Positions 34,439 to 42,989 of a stretch of 64,000 nucleotides of DNA are shown here, piece by piece; within the stretch, counting starts at the first letter, position 1, and every line of letters starts with the position of its first letter. The DNA is from Ramlibacter tataouinensis (GTDB lineage: Bacteria > Pseudomonadota > Gammaproteobacteria > Burkholderiales > Burkholderiaceae_C). A model generated the notes under the pieces. It saw only the letters and a program-made list of their open reading frames with translations, did no database searches and was not told where the DNA came from. The position numbers were made by a program, and so were the translations under genes. The DNA is taken from positions 3,435,001 to 3,499,000 of the forward strand of contig NZ_CP010951.1 of the NCBI RefSeq assembly GCF_001580455.1, in the 5' to 3' direction.

Positions 34439-35910
34439 TGCCCATGACCAACTCCAAACCCATCGCCCCGATGATCATCCGCGGGCAGATCATCACCGAC
34501 CACCTGGTCGAAGTGGGTGGCCGCGGCGGCGACCTCGCTTTCCTCACCCCGGATTGGAACCGCTACCTCGACAAGCTACCGCTGGGCAACCCCACGAAGC
34601 TGGCCGACCTGTACAAGCTGCGCTTCGACGACATCCTCGACTACGCGGTCGAACTCGGCAAGCGCCTCAACTTCGCGGACAACCGCCACCTGCAGGAAGC
34701 CTGCGAGCTCTCTTACCTCACGGCGCCCACCACGCCTTCGCTGGTGAAGGCCAGCTACATGGGCCTGTCGCGCGTGCTCGAGCGCGAGAACATCGTCGAG
34801 GCGGTCGAGGCCAGCGTCGGCATCGAGTACCTCGAAGGCTGGGTGCCGCGGCGGCTGCTCGACGGCACCGAGCTCGAAGTGCGCTGCTTCGGTGCACGCG
34901 CGCTGCACATCGTGGCCGGCAATGCACCGGCGCTGTCGCTGTGGACCATCCTCCGCAACATGGTGCTGCGCAGCGACGCCATCATCAAGGCGCCCTCCAA
35001 CGATCCGTTCACCGCGCTGGCCATCGCCCGCACCATGATCGAGATGGCGCCGGACCACCCGCTCACGAAGCATGTGACGGTGGCCTACTGGAAGGGCGGC
35101 GACACCGCCTTCGAGGAGCGCCTGTACCAGCCGCAGAACATCGAGAAGATCGTTGCCTGGGGCGGCTTTGCCTCGCTCAAGCACGTGACGCGCTACATCC
35201 AGCCGGGGCTGGAGCTGATCTCGCTCGACCCCAAGCGCAGCGCCAGCATCCTGGGTCGCCAGACTTTCGAGAGCGAAGCGGCCATGCGCGAGGCGGCGGT
35301 GCGCCTCGCCAGCGACATCGGTGCGCTCAACCAGAAGGGCTGCGTCTGCGCACGCGTGGTTTATGCGCAGAGCGGCACCGATGATGACGGTGTGCAAAAG
35401 CTCAATGACTTCGGCCGCCTGGTGTACGACGCGATGCTGAAGCTCCCCAACAGCCTGAGCACCGCACCCAAACGCTATGACCCGGGACTCAAGGCGGAGG
35501 TCGACGCGCTACGCCTGGATGACGAGTGGTACCAGGTGATCGGCGGCAGGGACGGTGAGGGCGCCGTCATCGTGTCCAAGATTCCGGAGGCGGTCTCTTT
35601 CTCGGCCATGCTCGACGACCGTACCGCCAACCTCGTTCCGGTCGACTCGCTCGACGAGGTGATGGATGCCGTTGACGCCTACACGCAGACGGTGGGCATC
35701 TACCCCGAGGCGCTGAAGGACGAACTCAAGGACATCCTGCCGCTGCACGGCGCGCAGCGCATCGTCTCGCTCGGCTACGCGGCCGGGATGAAGCTGGCCG
35801 CGCCGCAGGACGCCATCGAGCCGATGCGCCGCATGGGCAAGTGGATCTCCAACCAGATCGCCTCGCCCGAGAAGACGCCGGCGCCCTGGCTGCGCCCTTC
35901 GATCAACTGA
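34438..35910 (+). CDS. LuxC-type acyl reductase
   Basis: This 490-residue protein belongs to the LuxC/aldehyde dehydrogenase superfamily. LHIVAGNAPALSLWTILRNM, SDAIIKAPSNDPFTALAIAR and the Cys-containing NQKGCVCARVVYA (Cys302/Cys304) match the acyl-CoA reductase pattern, where a Cys holds the acyl group for NADPH reduction. The ATG overlaps the LuxE-like stop (TGATG). Together with the zinc alcohol dehydrogenase downstream, the set could interconvert acid, aldehyde and alcohol. In a catabolic setting the reverse direction, aldehyde to acyl thioester, is also possible. Confidence 0.8.
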   Translation: MPMTNSKPIAPMIIRGQIITDHLVEVGGRGGDLAFLTPDWNRYLDKLPLGNPTKLADLYKLRFDDILDYAVELGKRLNFADNRHLQEACELSYLTAPTTPSLVKASYMGLSRVLERENIVEAVEASVGIEYLEGWVPRRLLDGTELEVRCFGARALHIVAGNAPALSLWTILRNMVLRSDAIIKAPSNDPFTALAIARTMIEMAPDHPLTKHVTVAYWKGGDTAFEERLYQPQNIEKIVAWGGFASLKHVTRYIQPGLELISLDPKRSASILGRQTFESEAAMREAAVRLASDIGALNQKGCVCARVVYAQSGTDDDGVQKLNDFGRLVYDAMLKLPNSLSTAPKRYDPGLKAEVDALRLDDEWYQVIGGRDGEGAVIVSKIPEAVSFSAMLDDRTANLVPVDSLDEVMDAVDAYTQTVGIYPEALKDELKDILPLHGAQRIVSLGYAAGMKLAAPQDAIEPMRRMGKWISNQIASPEKTPAPWLRPSIN

Positions 35911-35920
35911 CCCAATCCCC

Positions 35921-35962
35921 GCCGTCCCTCTCCAAAAAGGGGGGCCATGGGTTTTGGACGGC
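35921..35962 (+). other. 42-bp stem-loop between the luxC-like and alcohol dehydrogenase genes
   Basis: Perfect 7-bp arms GCCGTCC (35921-35927) and GGACGGC (35956-35962) enclose an inner pairing of CC with GG around AAAAA. It may act as an attenuator, RNA-stability hairpin or weak terminator; the T-tract expected of a terminator is missing. Confidence 0.35.
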
Positions 35963-36003
35963 AGCTATCTTCCCGTAGACCACACGAACAAAGAGCCAAG
36001 GAC

Positions 36004-37068
36004 ATGAGCACCTTTACCGCCTACTGCGCCTGTGAAGCCCACGGCCAGCTGATGCCCAAGCTGTTCGAGCGCCGCGCACTGCGCGCCGACGATGTCGCGA
36101 TTGAAATCGCCTACTGCGGCGTCTGTCACTCCGACCTGCACCAGGTGCACAACGATTGGAAGAACACCGTCTACCCCTGCGTGCCGGGTCACGAGATCGT
36201 CGGGCATGTCGCGGCGGTCGGCCCCTCGGTCACCATGTACAAGATCGGCGACCGGGTCGCGGTCGGCTGCCTGGTCGACAGCTGCGGACAGTGCGATCCC
36301 TGCCGGGCTGGCGAGGAGCAGCTCTGCGTCAAGGGGCCGACCGCCACCTACAACGGCAAGGACCGCGTGACGGGCGAGACCACCCTCGGCGGCTACGCCG
36401 ACAAGATCGTGGTGCGCGAGAAGTTCGTGCTGCGCGTGCCCGAGGCGCTGGACTTGAAGTACGCCTCGCCGCTGCTGTGTGCGGGCATCACGGTGTGGAC
36501 GCCCATGCGCGAGCATGGCGTGGGTCCGGGCACGAAGCTCGCCGTGGTGGGCCTGGGCGGCCTGGGCCACATGGGGGTGAAGATCGCGGTCGCGCTGGGC
36601 GCGGAAGTCACGGTCATCACTACCTCGCCCTCCAAGGCCGACGACGCCCGCGCCCTGGGCGCGCACCAGGTGCTGCTGTCCACGGACCAGAAGGCCATGA
36701 TGGCTTCGCTCAATGCCTTCGACTTCATCCTCGACACCATTCCCAGGCGGCACGACGTCAACCCTTACCTGATGCTGCTGGGCCGCAACGGCGTGCTGGC
36801 CGTGGTGGGTGCGATCGACCTGCTCGAGCCGGTGCACGGCGGCCTGTTGATCCGCAACAACCGCCGCCTGGCCGGCTCGTTGATCGGCGGACTGCCCGCC
36901 ACGCAGGAGCTGCTGGACTTTTGCGCCGAGCACCAGGTGCTGCCGCAGTGCGAGCTGATCGCCATGGACGACATCAACACCGCCTACACGCGCGTGCAGG
37001 CCAACGACGTGAAGTACCGCTTCGTGATCGACATGGCGTCGATGAAGCATGCGCAGGTGGTGCAGTAG
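36004..37068 (+). CDS. zinc-dependent NAD(P) alcohol dehydrogenase (CAD/YahK-like)
   Basis: This 354-residue medium-chain dehydrogenase has catalytic zinc ligands in CGVCHSDLHQ (Cys41) and PGHEIVG (His63, Glu64), the structural zinc cysteines in CGQCDPCRAGEEQLC, and the NADP-type fold VVGLGGLGHMGVKIAVALGA. It belongs with cinnamyl-alcohol-type dehydrogenases that interconvert aldehydes and primary alcohols. The ATG at 36004 follows AAGGAC. It is downstream of the LuxE/LuxC pair by 93 bp and may complete an acid-aldehyde-alcohol set. Confidence 0.9.
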   Translation: MSTFTAYCACEAHGQLMPKLFERRALRADDVAIEIAYCGVCHSDLHQVHNDWKNTVYPCVPGHEIVGHVAAVGPSVTMYKIGDRVAVGCLVDSCGQCDPCRAGEEQLCVKGPTATYNGKDRVTGETTLGGYADKIVVREKFVLRVPEALDLKYASPLLCAGITVWTPMREHGVGPGTKLAVVGLGGLGHMGVKIAVALGAEVTVITTSPSKADDARALGAHQVLLSTDQKAMMASLNAFDFILDTIPRRHDVNPYLMLLGRNGVLAVVGAIDLLEPVHGGLLIRNNRRLAGSLIGGLPATQELLDFCAEHQVLPQCELIAMDDINTAYTRVQANDVKYRFVIDMASMKHAQVVQ

Positions 37069-37535
37069 CAGACGCAGCGCCGCCCGTGTCGGGGGCAGGG
37101 CTGACTCGAGCTTCGAGTCCACGCCAAGGGCCAGTTCCCGTTTTGCGTTTGAACTGACCCTGAAAACTAATTTCCATCTTGTGCTCGCGTCCCACCCCGT
37201 ATGGGGGGGCACGAACGGGCTGGACTGAGGCATTCTTGCGGGGCAAGAACAAAGGGCAGCTTGAGCTGCCCATCTTCAAGGCCACGCCAATGGGGAACGC
37301 CCCCGTTCGGCGTTTGAAGGGACCCTGCGACCAAGCGGGGTCTCTTTTTTTTTGCGCCGGCCGCGCAGTGGAAGGGAATGACGAACTCCCAGCGCGCCCG
37401 ACTGTGGGCTCCGAGAGACCAGGTTTCCTTAAGCCTGCACGCAGCCACTCCGAAGTAGGGGGGACGAGACGCCTCGCGTCCGTCAGGCTGTCGGTCTACC
37501 GCCCAGGACCGCAGCGACATAAAAGGAGATAAGCC
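37069..37535. other. 467-bp intergenic region holding a candidate structured RNA and the MFS leader
   Basis: There is no protein gene here. 37069-37140 follows the alcohol dehydrogenase and shows nothing clear. 37143-37171 has a weak sigma70-like pair (TTGCGT, 17 bases, ACTAAT). 37178-37353 is the structured RNA candidate described separately. 37354-37535 is the leader of the MFS gene, ending in AAAGGAGATAAGCC before the ATG at 37536. Confidence 0.6.
37178..37353 (+). ncRNA. candidate structured RNA (five hairpins ending in a terminator)
   Basis: Five consecutive hairpins fill about 175 bases. H1 pairs GTGC (37181) with GCAC (37209) around CCCC/GGGG. H2 is TTCTTGC-GGG-GCAAGAA (37233-37249). 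H3 is GGGCAGCT-TG-AGCTGCCC (37254-37271). H4 pairs CTTCAA (37274-37279) with TTGAAG (37314-37319), bulge, then ACGCC with GGCGT and an apical GGGG/CCCC. H5 is GACCCTGC-N6-GCGGGGTC (37321-37342) followed by TCT and a T run to 37353, a strong terminator. A plausible promoter ends about 7 bases before the first stem. It could be a small RNA or a terminating leader for the MFS gene. It matches no RNA family I can name. Confidence 0.5.
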
Positions 37536-38864
37536 ATGAACCACCCCCAGAGCACGAGGGCCGAAATGCCGGCCGACCGCGCGATGTACGCCCGGATCAG
37601 CTGGCGCCTGATGCCGCTGCTGCTCGCAGCCTATGTCGTCGCCTTCCTCGACCGCATCAATGTCGGCTACGCGCAGCTGCAGATGAAGCAGACCCTGGCC
37701 TTCAGCGACGCGGTCTACGGCCTGGGCGCGGGCATCTTTTTCATCGGTTACCTGCTGTTCGAAGTGCCTAGCAACCTGGTGCTGGAGAAGATCGGCGCGC
37801 GCAAGACGCTGCTGCGCATCATGGTGTGCTGGGGTGTCGTGGCGATGGCAATGATGTTCGTGCAGACGCCGACGCAGTTCTACGTGCTCCGCTTCCTGCT
37901 CGGCGCCTTCGAGGCCGGCTTCACGCCCGGCGTGCTGCTGTACCTGACCTACTGGTACCCCTCGGCGCGGCGTGGCCGGATGATCGCCGTTTTCCTGATC
38001 GGGGCCATCGTCGCCAGCACGATCGCCGGCCCGCTTTCGGGCGCCATCATGAAGTTCCTCGACGGCCACAACGGCTGGCACGGCTGGCAGTGGCTGTTCC
38101 TGGTGCAGGGGGCGCCGGCGCCGCTGCTGGGCATCGCCGCGTGGTTCTGGCTGAAGGACAAACCAGAGGTTGCCAACTGGCTGAGCGATGAAGAGAAAGC
38201 CAGGCTGCGGCAGCAACTCGCCGGCGATCAGCACTCCGGCAGCCAGGCAGCGCACCGCTCGCTGGGGGACATGCTGCGCGATCCGAAGGTATGGGTGCTG
38301 TCCCTGGTCTACGTGCTGATCGTCGCCGGCACCTATGCCATCAGCTTCTGGACGCCGACGCTGATCAGGAGCTGGGGCGTCACCGACATGCTGTCGATCG
38401 GCCTTTACGCGGCGGTGCCGCAGTTATTCGCAGTGGTCGGCGTCGTCCTGATGGGAAGAAGCTCCGACCGTTGCGGGGAGCGGCGCTGGCACTTCGCGGC
38501 CGCGGCGCTGATGGCGGTGGCCGGCTTGGGCATCACCACGGTGACCCAGGGCCACTTCGCCGGGTCGCTCGCAGGCCTCTGCCTGGGCGTGGTCGGCATC
38601 GCTTCGATTCCGCCAATTTTCTTCGCACTGACCTCGGAGTACCTGTCCAAAGCCACCGTCGCCGCCGGCATCGCGATGGTGAGCAGCATCGGCAACCTCG
38701 GGGGTGCGATCAGCCCCCCGGTCATCAGCGCGATCAATGCCGCCACCGGCAGCAACGTCCACAGCATGTACTTCGTGATGGGGCTGTACCTGTTGGCATC
38801 CTTGATCGTGCTGGCCGCAGTTCGCAAACGTGCGTCACCCTCGCTTCAAGCGCAAGCGGCATGA
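37536..38864 (+). CDS. MFS transporter, anion:cation symporter (ACS/phthalate permease-like)
   Basis: This 442-residue protein has about 12 hydrophobic helices and the ACS family hallmarks: RISWRLMPLLLAAYVVAFLD then RINVGYAQLQM at helix 1, EVPSNLVLEKIGARKTLLRI after helix 2, and FEAGFTPGVLLYLTYWYPSA before helix 5. The family imports organic anions such as aromatic acids, hexuronates or tartrate with protons. It has a strong ribosome site. It lies between a candidate terminating RNA and a divergently placed AraC regulator/amine oxidase pair; its substrate is unknown. Confidence 0.9.
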   Translation: MNHPQSTRAEMPADRAMYARISWRLMPLLLAAYVVAFLDRINVGYAQLQMKQTLAFSDAVYGLGAGIFFIGYLLFEVPSNLVLEKIGARKTLLRIMVCWGVVAMAMMFVQTPTQFYVLRFLLGAFEAGFTPGVLLYLTYWYPSARRGRMIAVFLIGAIVASTIAGPLSGAIMKFLDGHNGWHGWQWLFLVQGAPAPLLGIAAWFWLKDKPEVANWLSDEEKARLRQQLAGDQHSGSQAAHRSLGDMLRDPKVWVLSLVYVLIVAGTYAISFWTPTLIRSWGVTDMLSIGLYAAVPQLFAVVGVVLMGRSSDRCGERRWHFAAAALMAVAGLGITTVTQGHFAGSLAGLCLGVVGIASIPPIFFALTSEYLSKATVAAGIAMVSSIGNLGGAISPPVISAINAATGSNVHSMYFVMGLYLLASLIVLAAVRKRASPSLQAQAA

Positions 38865-38884
38865 TGAGGCGGCGGCCCGCGGCC

Positions 38885-39823
38885 TCAGTGCTCACCCGGC
38901 AGGCGCGCTGTCTGCGACGGCAGCTCGCCGAACAGGCGGCGGTAGTCGTTCGCGAAATGTCCCAGGTGGAAGAAGCCCCAGCGCGCGGCTGCATCGCCGA
39001 CCGACAGCGCTTCGGCCGGTGAGGTGCGCAGCAGGCGGCGCACCCGGCCCAGGCGAAGGCAGCGCAGGTAGCTTGAGGGCGGCTGGCCGATGACGTGAAC
39101 GAAGCTGTTTTGCAGCGTGCGACGGGATACACGCAGCTCGGCGCACAATTCGAGCACGGAAGGAGGCCGATCGGGACTGGCAAGCGCCAGTTCCTGGCTG
39201 CGCTTGACGACCTGGTGGTAGGCCAGCCGGGTCACGTCGGGCCGGCGCGGCGGCTCCGCTTCGCAGAAGGCCTGGAACACGCTTTCCAGCAGGTGGTCGC
39301 GCAGCGATGCGCGGACGTCGGCGTTCGCCATTCGAGGCGCCTGGTGCTCGATCTGCGAGAGGCACCATTGCATGGTCGCGAGCGCCCGGTCGCTGGGCCT
39401 GATCAATGCGTGCCGCTGGTGCAGGACCGACACGCCCAGCGGCTCGGCCAAGCGATCGAATTCATCCGCGGGCATCGTGATGCCGCACATCTCGGTGCCG
39501 GGCTGCAGGTCGAGCATCCAATCCTGGCCGCCGCGCAGCAGGCCGCCGGAGGACGGGGCGATCTGCCGGTTGGCGAATCCGGGCGTGGCGCCGGCGCGCA
39601 TCCTCCACCCGAGGGCGACACAGCCTGCCTCCAGATGCGTGCGCTCGACGATGCCGCGATCCACGCTTTCGGCGTAGACGCACAGCCCGCCGAGCTCGGC
39701 CTGCATCAAGGCACTCCGGAACGGCCCCTTCTCGACCTGGACGTACTCCTGGTCGAAGTTCAAAAGGCTTTGCGCATGGTCTTGCGGGTCCGAGTAGTGC
39801 CGGACCGAGTAGTAAGCATCCAT
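38885..39823 (-). CDS. AraC-family regulator
   Basis: This is about 312 residues from the ATG at 39823; a GTG at 39856 is an alternative, and neither has a clear ribosome site. The N-terminal half (YSVRHYSDPQDHAQSLLNFD) resembles the EutR/FeaR-like AraC group. The C-terminal double helix-turn-helix is clear: LELCAELRVSRRTLQNSFVH and GDAAARWGFFHLGHFANDYR. It is transcribed toward the MFS gene and divergently from the Tat-exported amine oxidase, which it probably controls, much as FeaR controls a periplasmic amine oxidase in enterics. Confidence 0.83.
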   Translation of the reverse strand: MDAYYSVRHYSDPQDHAQSLLNFDQEYVQVEKGPFRSALMQAELGGLCVYAESVDRGIVERTHLEAGCVALGWRMRAGATPGFANRQIAPSSGGLLRGGQDWMLDLQPGTEMCGITMPADEFDRLAEPLGVSVLHQRHALIRPSDRALATMQWCLSQIEHQAPRMANADVRASLRDHLLESVFQAFCEAEPPRRPDVTRLAYHQVVKRSQELALASPDRPPSVLELCAELRVSRRTLQNSFVHVIGQPPSSYLRCLRLGRVRRLLRTSPAEALSVGDAAARWGFFHLGHFANDYRRLFGELPSQTARLPGEH

Positions 39824-39956
39824 TGCTGCGCGCGTCGACTGACTGCGGGTAAACACGGGCCGTCAGGAGGCGACGGCTTGCCGATTTGGGATCATGAATT
39901 ATCGGCGCGGCCTCTATCTTCGAGCGGGATACCCAAGTCGGATTGAAGGACAGCAG

Positions 39957-41429
39957 ATGAAGCAGTACACACAAGATCGGGAGAGCGCGGCGCCGCAAGG
40001 CGTCAGCCGTCGCGGCTTCATGCGCCGCGCGGGCGCCGCAGGGGCGGTGGCCGCCGGCGCCCTCGGCGCGGCGAACGCCGCCACACCGGGACCGCAGCGC
40101 AAGGCACGCGCCAAGGGCGTCGACTACGACGTGATCGTGCTCGGTGGCGGCTTCGCCGGCGTCACGGCGGCACGCGACAGCATGAAGAACGGCTACAAGA
40201 CCCTGCTGCTCGAGGCGCGCGACCGCCTGGGCGGACGCACCTGGACGAAGGAGTTCGAAGGCCACAAGGTGGAAATGGGCGGGACCTGGATCCACTGGAC
40301 GCAGCCCTTCGTGTGGTCCGAGGTGCAGCGCTACAAGCTCGAAGTGGAAGAGACGCCCGACGGAAAGGTCGAGCCGGGCGCGGAGTTGCGCGTGCTGGTC
40401 GATGGCCGCTGCGAGGTGCTGAACAAACTGGAGCAGCTGGCGCCGGTGCTCGGCGCGATCAACAAGTACTTCGCCGATGCCGGCCAGTACTGGGAGCGGC
40501 CGTACGACGCCTCGTTCCAGTGGAGCGAGATCCTCAAGGCCGACAAACTGAACGCGGGCCAGGTGGTGCAGAAGATGAACCTGACGCCCATCCAGCGCGT
40601 CGCGGTCGAAGCCTACGCGGCCGGCCTGTCGCACGGCCCGCTCGAGCAGGTGTCCTACCTTGAAAACAGCCGCTGGTGGGCGCTGCCGGGCAGCAGCATG
40701 ACGGCTTTGCACGACTCTTGCGGCCGCTACAAGTTCAAGCACGGCACCGTCAGCCTGATCAACAAGATGGTCGAGGACGGCAGGCCCGAGATCCGCCTGT
40801 CCACGCCGGTGAAGTCGGTGGAGGAGAAGGGCGATCACGTTGTCGTCACCACCGCCAGCGGCCAGCACCTGACCGCCGCCGCAGTGATCGTCGGCCTGCC
40901 GATGAACGTGGTGCACAACGTTCAGTTCATGCCGGCGCTGGATCCGCTGGTGGCGGAGGCAGGCCGCGAGCGGCATGCAGGCACCGGCATCAAGCTCCTG
41001 ATCAAGGTGAAAGGCCACGTGACCAAGACCCGCGTCAGCGCGGTGGCGCCGCCGACACACCCCTTGTCGTTCCTGGCGACCTACTCGATGGCCGAGGACC
41101 ACACCATCTTTGTCATGTTCGGCCCCGATCCGAAGCATATCGACTACACCGACAAGGCGGCCGTGCAGAAGGCGCTGCGGGACTATTTCCCCGAGGCAGT
41201 GGTCGAGGCGGTGGACCACCAGGCCTGGACCGAGGACCCGTACGCCCGCGGCACCTGGTGCAACTACAAGCCGGGGTGGTTTGCGAAGTACTACGAGCAC
41301 TTCCAGAAGGACCGCGGACGCGTGTTCTTCGGCCAGGGCGACCACGGCGAGGGGTGGCGCGGCTTCATTGACGGCGCTATCGGCGCCGGCGGCGCCGCCG
41401 CTCTGCGTGTGAAGACCAGGCTTGGCTGA
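39957..41429 (+). CDS. Tat-exported flavin amine oxidase
   Basis: This 490-residue protein starts at 39957 (AAGGACAG upstream) with a twin-arginine signal SRRGFM (17-22) followed by an Ala/Gly-rich helix. The FAD fold VIVLGGGFAGVTAARD, LLLEARDRLGGRTWT and ETGG-like EMGGTWIHW segments are typical of monoamine/polyamine oxidases, and the C-terminal GYEHF-type region appears as PGWFAKYYEHFQKD then VFFGQGDHGEGW. Such enzymes oxidise amines to aldehydes, ammonia and H2O2 in the periplasm. It is followed after 3 bases by a sulfatase, so the two are cotranscribed. Confidence 0.88.
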   Translation: MKQYTQDRESAAPQGVSRRGFMRRAGAAGAVAAGALGAANAATPGPQRKARAKGVDYDVIVLGGGFAGVTAARDSMKNGYKTLLLEARDRLGGRTWTKEFEGHKVEMGGTWIHWTQPFVWSEVQRYKLEVEETPDGKVEPGAELRVLVDGRCEVLNKLEQLAPVLGAINKYFADAGQYWERPYDASFQWSEILKADKLNAGQVVQKMNLTPIQRVAVEAYAAGLSHGPLEQVSYLENSRWWALPGSSMTALHDSCGRYKFKHGTVSLINKMVEDGRPEIRLSTPVKSVEEKGDHVVVTTASGQHLTAAAVIVGLPMNVVHNVQFMPALDPLVAEAGRERHAGTGIKLLIKVKGHVTKTRVSAVAPPTHPLSFLATYSMAEDHTIFVMFGPDPKHIDYTDKAAVQKALRDYFPEAVVEAVDHQAWTEDPYARGTWCNYKPGWFAKYYEHFQKDRGRVFFGQGDHGEGWRGFIDGAIGAGGAAALRVKTRLG

Positions 41430-41432
41430 GCC

Positions 41433-42887
41433 GTGACCGAACTCGCCATGAAGCGCAAGCTCCTTTCATGCTGGCTCGGGGTCGCCGGGCTGATGGCGGG
41501 CCTGCTAGCCGCCGGGCCGGCGGCATCGCAGGTTGCGAAGCCAAAGCAACCCAACGTCCTGTTCATCCTGGCGGACAACCTGGGTTACGGCGAGCTCGGT
41601 GTCTACGGTGGCGGCGCGCTGCGCGGCGCGCCGACGCCACGCATCGACAAGCTCGCGAGCGAGGGCCTGCGCCTCACCAACATGAACATGGAGCCGCAGT
41701 GCACACCCAGCCGCTCGGCCATGCTGACGGGGCGCCATGCGATCCGCTCGGGCACCTATGCCGTGCCCTTCGGCGGCGTGGCCGAGGGCCTCACGCAATG
41801 GGAGGTGACGCTGGCCGAGTCGCTGTCCGAGGCGGGCTACGCCACTGCGTTGTACGGAAAGTGGCACCTGGGCAGCCACGACGGCCGCTTGCCCAACGAC
41901 CAGGGCTTCGACGAGTGGTACGGCATCCCGCGCACGACCAACGAGGCGATGTGGCACGACACGCCGGGCTACTCGCCCGAGCACATGCGGCCCGAGTACA
42001 TCCTCGAAGGGCGCAAAGGCGGCAAGAGCCGCGAGGTCAAGGTGTATGACATGGAGCAGCGGCGACTGCTCGATGCGGAAGTCACGCGCCGCTCGATCGA
42101 CTTCATGGAGCGCCAGGCCAGGGCGGGCAAGCCATTCTTCGCCTTCGCCAGCCTGACGCAACCGCACCTGCCGACCGTGCCGCACCCGGCATTCGCCGGC
42201 AAGACGGGCAACGGCGACTGGGCCGACATGCTGGCCGAGATGGACCACAACGTCGGGCAGATGCTCGATGCGGTGGAACGCCTGCGCATTCGCGACAACA
42301 CCGTCGTCATCTTCGTCAGCGACAACGGCGCGGAGTTCATCAAGCCCTGGGAGGGCTGGGCCGGCCCCTGGCGGGGTGCCTACTTCACGGCCTGGGAAGG
42401 CGGGATCCGCGTGCCCTTCATGATCCGCTGGCCGGGCAGGGTGCCCGCGGCGCGCGTCAGCGACGAGATCGTGCACGGCGTGGACCTGTTCACGACGCTG
42501 GCCGGTTTCGCGCACGCGAAGGTGCCTCATGACCGCCCGATCGATGGCGTGGACCAGGCCGGATTCTTCCTCGGCAAGACCGACAAGTCCGCGCGCGAAG
42601 GCATCCTGATCTGGGTCGACAACCGGCTGCAGGCGGTGAAGTGGCGAAACTACAAGGTGCACTTCTACCAGCAGGACACCATGACCTCGCCGGCCGAGCG
42701 CCTGCCCATTCCACACGTGTTCAACCTGTACGAGAACCCGCGCGAGGACGAAGGCAAGCGCGCCTACACAAGCTGGGTGCTCGGACCGATGCTGAAGATG
42801 GTGAACGCCTTCAACGCCAGCGTGAAGAAGTACCCGCTGATTCCGATGGGGACTCCGGATCCGTATCAACCGCCCGGCCTGCCTTGA
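41433..42887 (+). CDS. exported FGly sulfatase, CTPSR type
   Basis: This is 484 residues from the GTG at 41433; an ATG at 41448 (MKRKLLSC) would give a cleaner signal peptide. Cys90 in CTPSR (90-94) is the residue converted to formylglycine, and AMLTGRHAIRSG follows as usual. KWHLGSHDGRLPNDQGFDEW, the metal-binding SDNGAE and the C-terminal segment complete the fold. The first metal site reads ADNLG rather than the usual ADDLG. It hydrolyses an organic sulfate ester in the periplasm. It is cotranscribed with the amine oxidase, suggesting a sulfated amine as substrate (inference). A terminator follows. Confidence 0.88.
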   Translation: MTELAMKRKLLSCWLGVAGLMAGLLAAGPAASQVAKPKQPNVLFILADNLGYGELGVYGGGALRGAPTPRIDKLASEGLRLTNMNMEPQCTPSRSAMLTGRHAIRSGTYAVPFGGVAEGLTQWEVTLAESLSEAGYATALYGKWHLGSHDGRLPNDQGFDEWYGIPRTTNEAMWHDTPGYSPEHMRPEYILEGRKGGKSREVKVYDMEQRRLLDAEVTRRSIDFMERQARAGKPFFAFASLTQPHLPTVPHPAFAGKTGNGDWADMLAEMDHNVGQMLDAVERLRIRDNTVVIFVSDNGAEFIKPWEGWAGPWRGAYFTAWEGGIRVPFMIRWPGRVPAARVSDEIVHGVDLFTTLAGFAHAKVPHDRPIDGVDQAGFFLGKTDKSAREGILIWVDNRLQAVKWRNYKVHFYQQDTMTSPAERLPIPHVFNLYENPREDEGKRAYTSWVLGPMLKMVNAFNASVKKYPLIPMGTPDPYQPPGLP

Positions 42888-42897
42888 CATGACCATG

Positions 42898-42927
42898 ATC
42901 GGCCGCCCTGGGGCGGCCGATTTGCTT
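42898..42927 (+). terminator. hairpin terminator after the amine oxidase-sulfatase operon
   Basis: A perfect 10-bp stem (ATCGGCCGCC at 42898-42907 and GGCGGCCGAT at 42912-42921) with a CTGG loop is followed by TTGCTT. The T-tract is short, so termination may be partial. A C6/T6/G5 inverted repeat (42938-42959) follows. Confidence 0.6.
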
Positions 42928-42989
42928 GCCGCAGCAGCCCCCCCTTTTTTGGAGGGGGACAGGCTGCAATCGGATCGGCAGCATTGGAT

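Noticed and set aside
32999..35910. Bioluminescence locus
   Set aside because: LuxE- and LuxC-like genes are present, but there is no LuxA, LuxB or LuxD homologue in the window, so light production is not supported.
35927..35970. CTCTCCAAAAAGGGG before the alcohol dehydrogenase as another dyad copy
   Set aside because: The arms do not match CCCCAYC and the downstream hexamer is wrong; it fits a simple stem-loop.
37187..37209. CCCACCCC-GTA-TGGGG as a seventh copy of the shared dyad
   Set aside because: The spacer is too short and no -10-like hexamer occurs 20 bases downstream; it is better explained as part of the structured RNA.
35965..39921. CTATCTTC found about 40 bp before both the zinc alcohol dehydrogenase (35965) and the amine oxidase (39914)
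   Set aside because: It is only eight bases long, with no matching flanks and different spacing (39 and 43 bases); chance is likely.
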